Positions 1-7,513 of a stretch of 10,967 bases of DNA are shown here, piece after piece (within the stretch, counting starts at the first letter, position 1; the number at the start of each line of letters is the position of its first letter). The notes below the pieces were generated by a model. That model was not told where the DNA came from. It did no database searches and saw only the letters and a program-made list of their open reading frames with translations. The position numbers and the translations under genes were made by a program. Origin of the DNA: CAZNYN01 sp964577295 (GTDB lineage: Bacteria; Synergistota; Synergistia; Synergistales; Synergistaceae); contig CAZNYN010000057.1 of the NCBI GenBank assembly GCA_964577295.1, positions 1 through 10,967 of the forward strand, in the 5' to 3' direction.

Positions 1-1322
1 TGGCCCGTTTGTGGGAACATGTCGAATGGGGCAGTTTTTTTTAGTTTGTAGCCTGCTGTTGTCAACAGTTTTATGTCTCTTGCCAGTGTTGCCGGGTTGC
101 AGGATACGTATACTATGGACTTAGGTGATATTTTGGTTATAGCGTTTATTACTTCCGGGGCACAGCCGGTTCTTGGCGGGTCTATTACTACTGTTTCGTA
201 TTTTTTATCTGTCAGTTCCGCGGCTATTTCTTCCGCTTTGCCTGTATGCGGCGTGATGTTGTCAAGAGAGTTGTTTGCTGCGTTTACTTCGATGTATTTT
301 GCGGCGGGAATCCAACTTTCGACTGCTGTCACGCTCTTTGCTCCGTCTGCCAGGAAAGCTGTCAGACTTCCGACTCCCGAGTATAGCTCCAGTATGTTTT
401 CGGGAGAATTTTCAAGCGCCGCCTTTGCCGCGTAGTTGTATAGGTTCAATGTCTGCGCTGTGTTGATTTGGAAGAATGATGATATTTCAAATTGAAATTT
501 GAATTTGCCGAGGTTTTCTGTAATAGTCGGCTCTCCCGTTAATGTCGCAAATGTGTCGCCCCATATGAAGTTTCCTGGAGCGGCGTTTCTGTTGAATACT
601 GTTCCGTTTAAGCGGCACGGGTATTTTTTTGATATATTTACTAATCTGGAACGCTCTGTTTTGCTCGGATTTCTGCTTCCAACTACTCCGAAGAGCAGTT
701 CATCAATGCTTGTATTTCTAAACACGAGATGTCTTATAAATGAGGTAATGTTATTCTCTCTGTAGCCTGAGAAGTTGGCATTCTTCATTTCAGCTATTGC
801 ATATTGTATGTTTTTGTTGAATTGCTGACTCAGTACGGGGCATGATTTAAATGGCACTATGTCATGGCTTCTTGATTTGTAGAAGCCGCAGAGGAAGTTA
901 TCTTTTTTTGTGTCCTGTACGGGCAGTGCGGCTTTGTTTCTGTAACCCCATGATGACGGAGAGGGCATGCACTCCTCCACTTCGGGGGATTCTATGCCTC
1001 CTATGCGATGCAGTGCGTCATATACTGTCTGTGTCTTTAATTTGAGCTGTGCTTTGTAGTTTAAGTGCTGCAGTTGGCATCCTCCGCAAAGTCCGAATGC
1101 GGGACACAGTGGTTTTACTCTGTCGGGCGAGTTGTTTTCTCTTGATATTATTTTGGCTGTGCCGTAGTTTTTTTTCTTTGTTATTATTCTGCATGTAACT
1201 TCTTCTCCGGGCAGAGCATCCGGTACGAAGAGGACAAATTTTTCGTCCCCGACTCTTACTACGCCTTCGCCTTCGTTGTTCAGTCCTGTAATAAGCAGTT
1301 TGTGTATTTCACCTTGCAGCAT
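1..1322 (-). CDS. rlmD: 23S rRNA (uracil-C5)-methyltransferase RlmD (RumA/TrmA family), 3' end cut by window
   Basis: Reading from an ATG at 1322 there are 440 uninterrupted codons running off the left edge. An N-terminal TRAM-like RNA-binding domain occupies about residues 1-65. Cysteines at 73, 79, 82 and 161 (CxxxxxCGGC plus a later CPVL) match the [4Fe-4S] ligand pattern of RumA. The SAM-binding motif LELYSGVGS lies at 311-319 and FFQIN near 283. DPPRTGC is at 381-387. VSCNPATLARD at 406-416 carries the catalytic nucleophile Cys408. The window ends inside FPQTG, normally followed by HVE, so only about 15-20 residues are missing. The family uses SAM to methylate uridine C5 in 23S rRNA (U1939 in E. 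coli); the exact target (RlmD or RlmC-like) is inferred. The start is supported by GGAGG at 1327-1331. A possible -10 TATAAT lies at 1383-1388, with no convincing -35. Confidence 0.93.
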   Translation of the reverse strand, partial: MLQGEIHKLLITGLNNEGEGVVRVGDEKFVLFVPDALPGEEVTCRIITKKKNYGTAKIISRENNSPDRVKPLCPAFGLCGGCQLQHLNYKAQLKLKTQTVYDALHRIGGIESPEVEECMPSPSSWGYRNKAALPVQDTKKDNFLCGFYKSRSHDIVPFKSCPVLSQQFNKNIQYAIAEMKNANFSGYRENNITSFIRHLVFRNTSIDELLFGVVGSRNPSKTERSRLVNISKKYPCRLNGTVFNRNAAPGNFIWGDTFATLTGEPTITENLGKFKFQFEISSFFQINTAQTLNLYNYAAKAALENSPENILELYSGVGSLTAFLADGAKSVTAVESWIPAAKYIEVNAANNSLDNITPHTGKAEEIAAELTDKKYETVVIDPPRTGCAPEVINAITKISPKSIVYVSCNPATLARDIKLLTTAGYKLKKTAPFDMFPQTG

Positions 1323-1404
1323 TTTTCCTCCGAATTGTAACCGTGTCATAAATTTTTATAAGCGTTAATCATAGCTCTGTATATTATATATAAGGTAGGG
1401 ATAT

Positions 1405-1437
1405 AAAAAAAGGGCAGGGAAAAAATCCCCGCCCTTT
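1405..1437 (-). terminator. Intrinsic terminator of the kor operon
   Basis: Arms at 1409-1420 and 1426-1437 form a 12-bp stem with a 5-nt loop. On the minus strand the stem is followed by a run of U (1405-1411 are all A on the plus strand). The one irregular pair (1416/1430) is a G-U wobble in minus-strand RNA but an A-C mismatch in plus-strand RNA, so the structure favours termination of the minus-strand kor transcript. It sits 22 bp after the korC stop and before rlmD. Confidence 0.9.
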
Positions 1438-1459
1438 GATATTTATTTGTTGATTATGT

Positions 1460-2023
1460 TTATTTGGGCATTGCCTGAAGCATCATTTCGTAGCCTGCTT
1501 CAAAGGCTTTTTCGTTGAGTTCTTCCGTGCCCTTAGGAACTCTTGCAAGTATGGCTGTCTTGATTGCTTCGGGGTCGATAAGTCCCTTTGCTTCAAGAGC
1601 TCTTGCTGCTGTTCCGAGTGCTACCATGTTGACGACTATTTCACGTCCGAGCTTCTCACGGGCTGTTCTTACGATAGGAAGCATGTAGACCTGTGCATCA
1701 AGCTTCGGGGGCTCTGTTACAAAGAAGTCATCAAGGATGACTATTGCTCCGGGAGCTGTGTCGTGGCTGTAGGAATCACATGCCTTCTGGGTAAGGATTA
1801 CCTGAAGGTTGGGATGTGATGCTTTCGGGTAGTCGATAGGGCTGCGGTCATATACTACTTCTGACTTTGAAGCACCGCCGCGTGCTTCAGGTCCGTATGC
1901 CTGGCTCTGCACTGAGTGGAGTCCATCTGTATGAAGAGCAGCTGCCTCGCCCAGGATCACTGCGGCGAGGATTACTCCCTGACCGCCGGATCCAGCAACG
2001 CGAATTTCAAAACGATCGCTCAT
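1460..2023 (-). CDS. korC: 2-oxoacid:ferredoxin oxidoreductase, gamma subunit (KorC type)
   Basis: 187 residues, the usual length for a separate gamma subunit of the pyruvate/2-ketoacid ferredoxin oxidoreductase family. The N-terminus has the glycine-rich AGSGGQGV (about residues 10-17). The hallmark QSQAYGPEARGG lies near 40-51, followed by SKSEVVYD. This cytoplasmic subunit combines with alpha, beta and the ferredoxin-like delta subunit to convert a 2-oxoacid plus CoA into acyl-CoA and CO2 while reducing ferredoxin. It is the last gene of the kor operon. The ATG has a GGAGG at 2032-2036 that overlaps the korB stop codon, so translation is probably coupled. The gamma subunit alone does not fix the substrate; the korDABC order and KorA type suggest 2-oxoglutarate. 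Confidence 0.93.
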   Translation of the reverse strand: MSDRFEIRVAGSGGQGVILAAVILGEAAALHTDGLHSVQSQAYGPEARGGASKSEVVYDRSPIDYPKASHPNLQVILTQKACDSYSHDTAPGAIVILDDFFVTEPPKLDAQVYMLPIVRTAREKLGREIVVNMVALGTAARALEAKGLIDPEAIKTAILARVPKGTEELNEKAFEAGYEMMLQAMPK

Positions 2024-2035
2024 GATCCGTACCTC

Positions 2036-2866
2036 CTATGCCTTTGCCTGTGCGCGTGCGATTACATCGTTGTAGCGCTCAGTGTATTCGCGGGCGTTCT
2101 CTATGTTGACGAATTCGCCTACGACAATTTTGTCTTTAAGTTCTTCCGCTGTCATTGTGTCTGCTTTTGCCTTCATGACAGTGTGATCTTTGAGGAAGTT
2201 GATGTTGTCCATCGGACGGCTGCGCTTGTTTTTACGTCCAAACTGCGTGTGGCAGAATGAGACGATTTCAACTACGGCAAAGCCCTTCTTCTGGTGCTCG
2301 ATAGCCTTTTTGAGGAACTGCTCGCAAAGTGCGGGCTGGGCTACTGTCGCACGTGCAATATATGTTGCTCCCGCGCCCTCTGCGAGTTTGCAGATATCGA
2401 AGGTGGGGTCGATTGCTCCGTAGGGTGCTGTTGCTGCGAATGCGCCTTCCGGTGTTGTCGGTGATGCCTGTCCGCCTGTCATTCCGTAGATGTTGTTGTT
2501 CATGACTACGGCTGTGATGCCTATGTTGCGGCGGCATGCGTGGATGAAGTGGTTGCCTCCGATTGCCGTGCCGTCGCCGTCGCCCATGACGTTGACTATT
2601 GTCATTTCGGGATTGGCGAGCTTAACTCCAGTAGCAAAGGCGAGTGAACGTCCGTGAGCTGTATGGAGTGTGCAGGCATCGATGTATCCGGGCATACGGC
2701 TTGAGCAGCCTATACCTGAGGATATGCAGATTTTGTCCTGGGGGATTTTAAGATCTGCGAGTGCACGGAGGATGGAGTGCATAATGATACCGTGACCGCA
2801 TCCCGGGCACCAAATGTGGGGCATGAATTTTGAACGCAAAAGTTTCTTTACATCTTCGCGTGGCAT
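2036..2866 (-). CDS. korB: 2-oxoacid:ferredoxin oxidoreductase, beta (TPP-binding) subunit (KorB type)
   Basis: 276 residues from the ATG at 2866. The thiamine-diphosphate subunit signature is clear: WCPGCGHG at 19-26, GIGCSSRMPGY at 51-61, HTAHGRS at 68-74, the Mg/TPP motif GDGDGTAIGGNH at 95-106, and NNNIYGMTGGQ at 123-133. It holds the catalytic cofactor that decarboxylates the 2-oxoacid. An in-frame start upstream at 2953 would overlap korA by 85 bp and adds 29 unconserved residues. The 2866 start is preferred because it lies 2 bp after the korA stop, with AAGGAGGT inside the korA tail 10 nt upstream. PTTPEGAF after the TPP motif is typical of KorB-type proteins; the substrate assignment to 2-oxoglutarate is by family resemblance and gene order only. 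Confidence 0.94.
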   Translation of the reverse strand: MPREDVKKLLRSKFMPHIWCPGCGHGIIMHSILRALADLKIPQDKICISSGIGCSSRMPGYIDACTLHTAHGRSLAFATGVKLANPEMTIVNVMGDGDGTAIGGNHFIHACRRNIGITAVVMNNNIYGMTGGQASPTTPEGAFAATAPYGAIDPTFDICKLAEGAGATYIARATVAQPALCEQFLKKAIEHQKKGFAVVEIVSFCHTQFGRKNKRSRPMDNINFLKDHTVMKAKADTMTAEELKDKIVVGEFVNIENAREYTERYNDVIARAQAKA

Positions 2867-2868
2867 AG

Positions 2869-3999
2869 TTACGCCACCTCCTTGATGAAGGACATGATCT
2901 CTGCGGGCTTGTAAAGCTCGCCGTTGATGAGGCTCTTGCCAACGACTTTGCATCTGCCGGCAACGGCTCTTTCAACTTCCTGAACCATCTGACCTGCGTT
3001 GAGCTCAGGAACGATTATTGTTTTGACTCTCTTTGACAGTTCTGCGATTTCCTTATCGGGGAAGGGCCAAAGTGTGATGGGACGGAAGTGTCCGACTTTG
3101 ACGCCTTCTTCGCGGAGAACGCGAATTGCGCGGAGGGATGAACGATAGACGCTTCCGTAGGATACTACTGCTACTTCAGCATCATCCATGTATTCTTCTT
3201 TGTATTCAACGATCTCATCACGGAAACGGTCAACCTTTGTGATTATTCTGTTTGCCTTAAGGTCGATATCGGGAGCATCGTTTGTCGGGAAGCCCCACTC
3301 GTTTGTTGTAAGACCTGTTACATGCCAGCGGTAGCCGTCTCCGAAAGCAGCCATGGGAGGTACGCCGTCTTCATCCGCACGATAGGGGATGAATTCTTCG
3401 GGGCATACTGTCGGCTTCTTGCGGTTGACTATTTCAAAAGATCCGGCTTCGGGAATCGTGATCTTCTCGCGCATGTGTCCGAGGACTTCGTCTGCCATGA
3501 TAAGTACGGGCTGACGGAAGCGCTCTGCTCTGTTGAAAGCTTTAATTGTAATCTCATAGCAGTCCTGAACTGAGCAGGGTGCGTATGCGATTGTTCCGTG
3601 GTCGCCGTTGGGGCCCCACTTTGCCTGCATAACGTCAGCCTGGGATATTTTTGTGGGAAGTCCTGTTGAAGGACCGCCGCGCTGTACGTCTGCTACAACG
3701 ATGGGAATTTCGGCAATGTATGCGTATCCCAAGAGCTCCTGCTTAAGTGCCATGCCGGGGCCTGAGCTTGCTGTCATTGCTTTTTTGCCTGCTATTGAGG
3801 CTCCTATAGCGGAAGCAATTCCTCCGATTTCATCTTCCATCTGGATAAATTTACCGGAAAGTTTCGGAAGTTCTTCTGCCATGGTTTCCATTATTTCTGT
3901 AGACGGTGTTATAGGGTAGCCACCAAAGAATCTGCATCCTGCTGCGATAGCGCCCATAGCAATGGCTTTATTGCCCTGCCAGAATTCATTCTGAGCCAT
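2869..3999 (-). CDS. korA: 2-oxoacid:ferredoxin oxidoreductase, alpha subunit (KorA type, probably 2-oxoglutarate)
   Basis: 376 residues, typical for a stand-alone alpha subunit without the fused gamma domain. Key segments are GGYPITPSTEI at 27-37, QMEDEIGGIASAIGAS at about 54-69, SSGPGMALKQE near 78-88, and QRGGPSTGLPTKISQADV near 106-123, all hallmarks of the pyrimidine-binding domain in KorA/VorB-like proteins. The C-terminal third (from about residue 255) is the transketolase-C-like domain, with VVSYGS and a closing PELNAGQM segment. It forms the active site together with KorB. The ATG is 2 bp after the korD stop, with AAGGAG about 11 nt upstream. 2-oxoglutarate is the most likely substrate, giving succinyl-CoA or working reductively in anaerobic biosynthesis; a branched-chain 2-oxoacid enzyme is the main alternative. 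Confidence 0.94.
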   Translation of the reverse strand: MAQNEFWQGNKAIAMGAIAAGCRFFGGYPITPSTEIMETMAEELPKLSGKFIQMEDEIGGIASAIGASIAGKKAMTASSGPGMALKQELLGYAYIAEIPIVVADVQRGGPSTGLPTKISQADVMQAKWGPNGDHGTIAYAPCSVQDCYEITIKAFNRAERFRQPVLIMADEVLGHMREKITIPEAGSFEIVNRKKPTVCPEEFIPYRADEDGVPPMAAFGDGYRWHVTGLTTNEWGFPTNDAPDIDLKANRIITKVDRFRDEIVEYKEEYMDDAEVAVVSYGSVYRSSLRAIRVLREEGVKVGHFRPITLWPFPDKEIAELSKRVKTIIVPELNAGQMVQEVERAVAGRCKVVGKSLINGELYKPAEIMSFIKEVA

Positions 4000-4001
4000 T
4001 C

Positions 4002-4202
4002 TTAGTCACGCTCCTTAACTGTTAACGCAATATCCGGGCAGATATTTTCACACTGACGGCAGCCAATGCAATCATCCTGACGGACAGCAACACACTTAAC
4101 CTGATCGTTAAGTTCAAGAACTTTCTTGGGGCATATAGCGATACAGAGGCCACATCCTTTGCACCATTTCGTGTTTACATCGATGTTGAACATCTTCGCC
4201 AA
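4002..4202 (-). CDS. korD: 2-oxoacid:ferredoxin oxidoreductase, delta subunit (2[4Fe-4S] ferredoxin)
   Basis: A 66-residue bacterial-type ferredoxin with two complete CxxCxxCxxxCP motifs: Cys14, 17, 20, 24 and Cys45, 48, 51, 55. It carries electrons from the TPP site to external ferredoxin. It is the first gene of the korDABC operon. I chose a TTG start at 4202: GGAAGGT ends 8 nt upstream and the product begins MAKMFNIDVNTKWC, like other KorD proteins. A GTG at 4226 is in frame but has no ribosome-binding site. An ATG at 4193 is possible but lies rather far from the same Shine-Dalgarno. It ends 2 bp before korA. Confidence 0.92.
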   Translation of the reverse strand: MAKMFNIDVNTKWCKGCGLCIAICPKKVLELNDQVKCVAVRQDDCIGCRQCENICPDIALTVKERD

Positions 4203-4283
4203 AATAACCCACCTTCCTTCCCACACATCAAATCAATTTTTTGTCTGTCAACCAAAATAGGGATGATTGGCACAACTTCTGCT

Positions 4284-4312
4284 ATTATGACAAAGATTTC
4301 ACATTTATTCAA
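4284..4312 (-). promoter_or_regulatory. Candidate sigma70 promoter of the kor operon
   Basis: On the minus strand a -35 TTGAAT (4307-4312) is separated by exactly 17 bp from a -10 CATAAT (4284-4289, one change from consensus). Transcription would start near 4277, giving a leader of roughly 75 nt before the korD TTG. It lies in the only sizeable gap (4203-4362) between tsaB and korD, where no terminator is visible, so read-through from the tsaB operon is also possible. A second TTGACA lies nearer korD at 4246-4251 but lacks a good -10. Confidence 0.55.
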
Positions 4313-4362
4313 GGAAAAGATTAAATTCTTTATATTCCGACAATAGTGAATCTTGTTTAAAA

Positions 4363-5028
4363 TTATTGTTTTGTCGGACCTATGTCCGGTTCCCTTAAAT
4401 ATTGCCCCTTAATTTTATAAGGTTCTGCCGCGTCATCCCGCTTTGAATAACCCAGCAGTGCCGCATCTCCCCCGCTTCCGCAGCTTCTTTCTATTCTTTT
4501 GCCGCCGAGATTTTTTATATTGGGATAGAGATTGACATCGCTTCCCACTATTGCTGCGGAAGGATAGAGTTTTATTTTTTCGGCAAATTGTGCAGACGAG
4601 ATAAAAGTTGGGGGCATAATAGGAATCAAACTGCTGCTGTCGGATTCATATATGGCAGTGTAAAAACTGTCGCTTCTTGCCTTTATCACTGGGACAAGTA
4701 TTTTTTCCGTCTTACGCAAGTCATATACAAATAGTTCCGTTGTTGCAAGGGGAATTATTTTTAGCCCAAGAGCAAGTGCCAGCGATGATGCGTATGCAAT
4801 GCCGGTTCTGATACCCGTGTAATATCCGGGGCCTGACGCGACGGCGATCACATTTATATCAGACAGCGTGAGGGAGCAGGATTTCGTCAGTTTTTCAACC
4901 ATTAACGGAAGCTGTGATGCCTGTTTTCTGCCGAGTTCCTCATTAATCTCGCCTAATACGGTATCATTATCCGAAATTCCGATATTCGTCCATTTTGTCG
5001 TGCAGTCTATTCCCAGAACAATCATCAT
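4363..5028 (-). CDS. tsaB: tRNA threonylcarbamoyladenosine biosynthesis protein TsaB
   Basis: 221 residues, normal for TsaB (YeaZ). The N-terminus MIVLGIDCTT is the ASKHA-fold phosphate-1-like strand. The family signature ASGPGYYTGIRTGIAYA lies at about 64-80. TsaB is the non-catalytic dimerisation partner of TsaD, needed with TsaE to transfer threonylcarbamoyl to A37 of ANN-decoding tRNAs. The first and second codons are both ATG. AGGAG at 5033-5037 gives only about 4 nt of spacing to the first and a better 7 nt to the second (5025), so the protein may start at residue 2. It follows tsaE by 8 bp and ends its operon. The C-terminal third (from about residue 130) is less conserved, as usual. 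Confidence 0.93.
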   Translation of the reverse strand: MMIVLGIDCTTKWTNIGISDNDTVLGEINEELGRKQASQLPLMVEKLTKSCSLTLSDINVIAVASGPGYYTGIRTGIAYASSLALALGLKIIPLATTELFVYDLRKTEKILVPVIKARSDSFYTAIYESDSSSLIPIMPPTFISSAQFAEKIKLYPSAAIVGSDVNLYPNIKNLGGKRIERSCGSGGDAALLGYSKRDDAAEPYKIKGQYLREPDIGPTKQ

Positions 5029-5036
5029 TTACTCCT

Positions 5037-5531
5037 TTATATGTTTTCTAATGCTTCGGATAGGTGCTTTGCGGCTTGGGTACCGTAAGCTGTTATTCTA
5101 ATCTCTCTTTGATCCGGATTTTCTTGGGAAGAGTTGATAAAATGTATATCCCAGATGTCATTTTGCGGCGTGTTATGCCATCTCTCTGCCCACTCCACGG
5201 CCAGAACCGCTCCCGAATCAGTGTAGCTTTCTAAATCAAGTGAGTCTACATCGGAAAATGTTTCAAGTCTGTACAGATCAGCATGAATCAATGGAAGGCT
5301 GCCCTCGTGCTCCGATATTATTATAAATGTGGGACTTTTAACCCTTTTGATTCCGAGTGAGTGTCCTATTCCCTGTGTTATCTGTGTCTTTCCCATGCCC
5401 AAACCGCCGTACAGAAGTATCGTAAGCCCGGGATAACAGGCACCTCCGAGCAGCACACCTATTTTGTAGGTATCCTCCGGAGAATATGAGTTTATCTTAT
5501 AACTGTTCTCTGAGCACAGAACGTAATTCAT
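5037..5531 (-). CDS. tsaE: tRNA threonylcarbamoyladenosine biosynthesis ATPase TsaE
   Basis: 164 residues. The P-loop GGLGMGKT is at 42-49, followed by SPTF at 66-69, HADLYRL at 83-89 and VEWAER at 112-117, which together define TsaE (YjeE). This cytoplasmic P-loop ATPase binds the TsaB-TsaD complex and is required for turnover in t6A synthesis. The start ATG at 5531 has GGGAG at 5539-5543 with 7 nt spacing. The gene overlaps the end of nnr by 35 bp in a different frame, and tsaB follows immediately, so TsaE and TsaB are very likely made from one transcript. The residues after about 125 are not strongly conserved. Confidence 0.94.
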   Translation of the reverse strand: MNYVLCSENSYKINSYSPEDTYKIGVLLGGACYPGLTILLYGGLGMGKTQITQGIGHSLGIKRVKSPTFIIISEHEGSLPLIHADLYRLETFSDVDSLDLESYTDSGAVLAVEWAERWHNTPQNDIWDIHFINSSQENPDQREIRITAYGTQAAKHLSEALENI

Positions 5532-7032
5532 CCGCTATCTCCCTTGCCGAAGTACCTCCGGTACCATAAATTTTTTCCAGGCTGCATCCCGCCGAGGCGT
5601 GAATGGAAGCTCCGACTGCTGCTGCGTCAAACGGAGATAGTCCCGATGCCAAAAAAGCTCCTATAGCTCCGCTTAACACATCACCCGAGCCGGGGACGGC
5701 CAGAACGGGAGAACCCTCTGATATCTGTCTGAAGTGAACACCGTCCGACACCAGAGTTCCCATCCCTTTAAGCAGCGCAGTTCCCGAATGCTCTGTAAGC
5801 TTACGTACGGCAGAAAATCTGTCTTTGTTTACCTCCTGCGGAGAGATACCCAGAAGCACAGCTGCTTCCCCTGCGTGAGGTGTTATAACAATATTGTTTT
5901 TTTTAGATATACTTTTTATCTTAGAAAGATGGAAAAGCCCGTCCGCATCGATAAGCATGGGCAGACGCACATCACTCAGAAGAGAGGCCAAAACATTTTG
6001 CAGTGGCGCCTCACGTCCTATTCCAGGGCCGAATACAATGCTGTCGCACCTTGAGAGCCACGGTGTGATTTCATTCAGAGACTTTTCGTGCAATACAGAG
6101 CCGTGCGATGTCGGCAGAGGAACAAATATAGCCTCGGGTACAGCGACAGATGCCATATCAACCATAAAGTCCGGTATCGCAAGCACAACCAGCCCTGCCC
6201 CGGAACGCAGAGCGCCGAGCGCGGAAAGAATCGGAGCTCCGCGGTAATTATTAGAGCCTCCGTATATCAGGACTCCCCCACGGTCTCCTTTATGTATCGT
6301 TCTGGGCAGTTTTGGAACTTTGTATTTAACGTCATTATCCGAGAAAAGTTCCAGATATTCAGCACCGTCCAATACTAGCTCCGGCTCTGCTCCTATAGAT
6401 GCGGTCAATATTATGCCGCACCGAGCTTTTGCGGGATAGAACGCCATTCCGATTTTCGGAGCGAGGAAGGTAACAGTTATATCGGCTTTTACAGAATTGG
6501 CATATACGGCTCCCGATTCCGCATCTATGCCGCTTGGAATGTCAAAAGAGACAGTAGGAGTAAAGCCCGAGCAAAGAGAAATAAGTCTGGATATCTCCCC
6601 TCTTGGCGCACCGCTTGAGCCTGTGCCGAGCAATGCGTCCACAAGCAAATCTGACTTTGAAATAATATCCGCTATTTCTCCATCGCTTAAAGATATTGAC
6701 GGCGCAACGGCACATTTGCCGCCATAAGAAGAAATAAGCAATTCTAAATTCGGCAGAGCGTCATTTTTATACTTATCAAAAGCGGCTGAGGTTATGACTG
6801 ATACATTTTTGCCACCATCGGCAAAATACCTTGCCGCAACAAAGCCGTCTCCCCCGTTATTCCCCGCTCCGGCAAGTATAGTTATATTTTGTACGTTTGG
6901 GTAAGATGACAAAATAAGAGACGCGGCATTTCGCCCTGCATGTTCCATTAAATCCAAAGAGGAAAAAGAATATTTCTCAACGGCAATAACATCAGCTTTG
7001 CGAATGTCGGATGTGTGATAGTACCTAATCAT
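5497..7032 (-). CDS. nnr: Bifunctional NAD(P)H-hydrate epimerase / ADP-dependent NAD(P)H-hydrate dehydratase
   Basis: 511 residues from the ATG at 7032, the normal size of the fused repair enzyme. The N-terminal YjeF_N epimerase domain (about 1-215) has AGAGNNGGDGFVAARYF near 54-70, DALLGTGSSG near 132-141 and FDIPSGIDAESG near 163-174. The C-terminal YjeF_C dehydratase domain (about 240-511) has KGDRGGVLIYGGS at 248-260, FGPGIG at 334-339, VITPHAGE at 382-389 and PGSGDVLSGAIGAFLASG at 447-464. It repairs the hydrated NAD(P)H damage products. An in-frame codon at 7077 would extend it by 15 residues, but the 7032 ATG has GGAG 7 nt upstream and overlaps the acpS stop by 8 bp, a coupled arrangement. 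The catalytic loop reads GSGD where GTGD is commoner, a conservative change. Confidence 0.95.
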   Translation of the reverse strand: MIRYYHTSDIRKADVIAVEKYSFSSLDLMEHAGRNAASLILSSYPNVQNITILAGAGNNGGDGFVAARYFADGGKNVSVITSAAFDKYKNDALPNLELLISSYGGKCAVAPSISLSDGEIADIISKSDLLVDALLGTGSSGAPRGEISRLISLCSGFTPTVSFDIPSGIDAESGAVYANSVKADITVTFLAPKIGMAFYPAKARCGIILTASIGAEPELVLDGAEYLELFSDNDVKYKVPKLPRTIHKGDRGGVLIYGGSNNYRGAPILSALGALRSGAGLVVLAIPDFMVDMASVAVPEAIFVPLPTSHGSVLHEKSLNEITPWLSRCDSIVFGPGIGREAPLQNVLASLLSDVRLPMLIDADGLFHLSKIKSISKKNNIVITPHAGEAAVLLGISPQEVNKDRFSAVRKLTEHSGTALLKGMGTLVSDGVHFRQISEGSPVLAVPGSGDVLSGAIGAFLASGLSPFDAAAVGASIHASAGCSLEKIYGTGGTSAREIADELRSVLREQL

Positions 7033-7399
7033 ATTTTTTCTCCAAGAGCACCATAGCAACAGCGTTTGTGCCTTCATGGGACAGACTCAAAAAAGCCGCG
7101 CCTATCTGCGCCTCGGTCAGTTTATTTTGAAATTCGGCAGTAAATACAAAAACAGGCCCATTGTCCGTTCTGCGCACAAAACACGAGTCAAGCCCGGTAA
7201 CGGCAAGTCCCCACCCTGTAGCCTTTGCAAGAGCCTCTCTTGCTGCAAACGCGCTTGCGTAATGCTTTGCCGGAGATGAACTCCTCTCCGCATACTCTAT
7301 CTCTTCCGCAGAAAAGACCTTCTCGCGAAAGCCCTTCTGCATAATGGCTTTTTCCATTCTTGCAATATCACATAAATCCACGCCTATTCCGTGTATCAT
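7025..7399 (-). CDS. acpS: Holo-[acyl-carrier-protein] synthase AcpS
   Basis: 124 residues, standard for AcpS. It transfers 4'-phosphopantetheine from CoA to apo-ACP, activating fatty-acid synthesis. Visible motifs are GIGVDLCDIARME at 4-16 (Asp8 binds Mg), FSAEEIEYA at 29-37, and FAAREALAKATG at 51-62 with the metal-ligand Glu55; SLSHE follows at 105-109. I start it at the ATG at 7399, giving MIHGIGVDL and an AAGAAGG seven nt upstream, rather than at 7447, which would add 16 unconserved residues and run into the probable promoter. It is the first gene of the acpS-nnr-tsaE-tsaB operon, and its stop codon lies inside the start region of nnr. Confidence 0.95.
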   Translation of the reverse strand: MIHGIGVDLCDIARMEKAIMQKGFREKVFSAEEIEYAERSSSPAKHYASAFAAREALAKATGWGLAVTGLDSCFVRRTDNGPVFVFTAEFQNKLTEAQIGAAFLSLSHEGTNAVAMVLLEKKYD

Positions 7400-7446
7400 G
7401 GCAACACCTTCTTGTGCGGCATATAAATCGCATTTATGATAGCACA

Positions 7447-7475
7447 ATTATTAAAATATTATTCCTGCGCCGCAA
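7447..7475 (-). promoter_or_regulatory. Candidate promoter of the acpS-nnr-tsaE-tsaB operon
   Basis: On the minus strand TTGCGG (7470-7475) and AATAAT (7447-7452) are 17 bp apart. This is a fair sigma70 match located 48 bp upstream of the acpS start. It lies just downstream of the UUCG hairpin and U-run that may end an upstream minus-strand transcript. Confidence 0.4.
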
Positions 7476-7494
7476 TAAAGGCTTTGCTCTAAAC

Positions 7495-7513
7495 AAAAAA
7501 AGCGCCGAAGCGC
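7495..7513 (-). terminator. Terminator-like UUCG hairpin with U7 tail
   Basis: In minus-strand RNA GCGC-UUCG-GCGC (7513-7502) is followed directly by seven U (7501-7495). The stem is only 4 bp, but it is all G/C and closed by the very stable C(UUCG)G tetraloop. It would end a minus-strand transcript from 7514 upward, yet no minus-strand protein gene lies there. The plus strand has no U-run here. Confidence 0.5.

Noticed and set aside
73..1045. Several plus-strand ORFs across the left end.
   Set aside because: All lie antisense to rlmD, whose minus-strand frame is uninterrupted and carries all family motifs.
4325..4345. Small AT-rich inverted repeat after tsaB as a possible terminator.
   Set aside because: Five A/T-rich pairs and no U-run on the minus strand; too weak.
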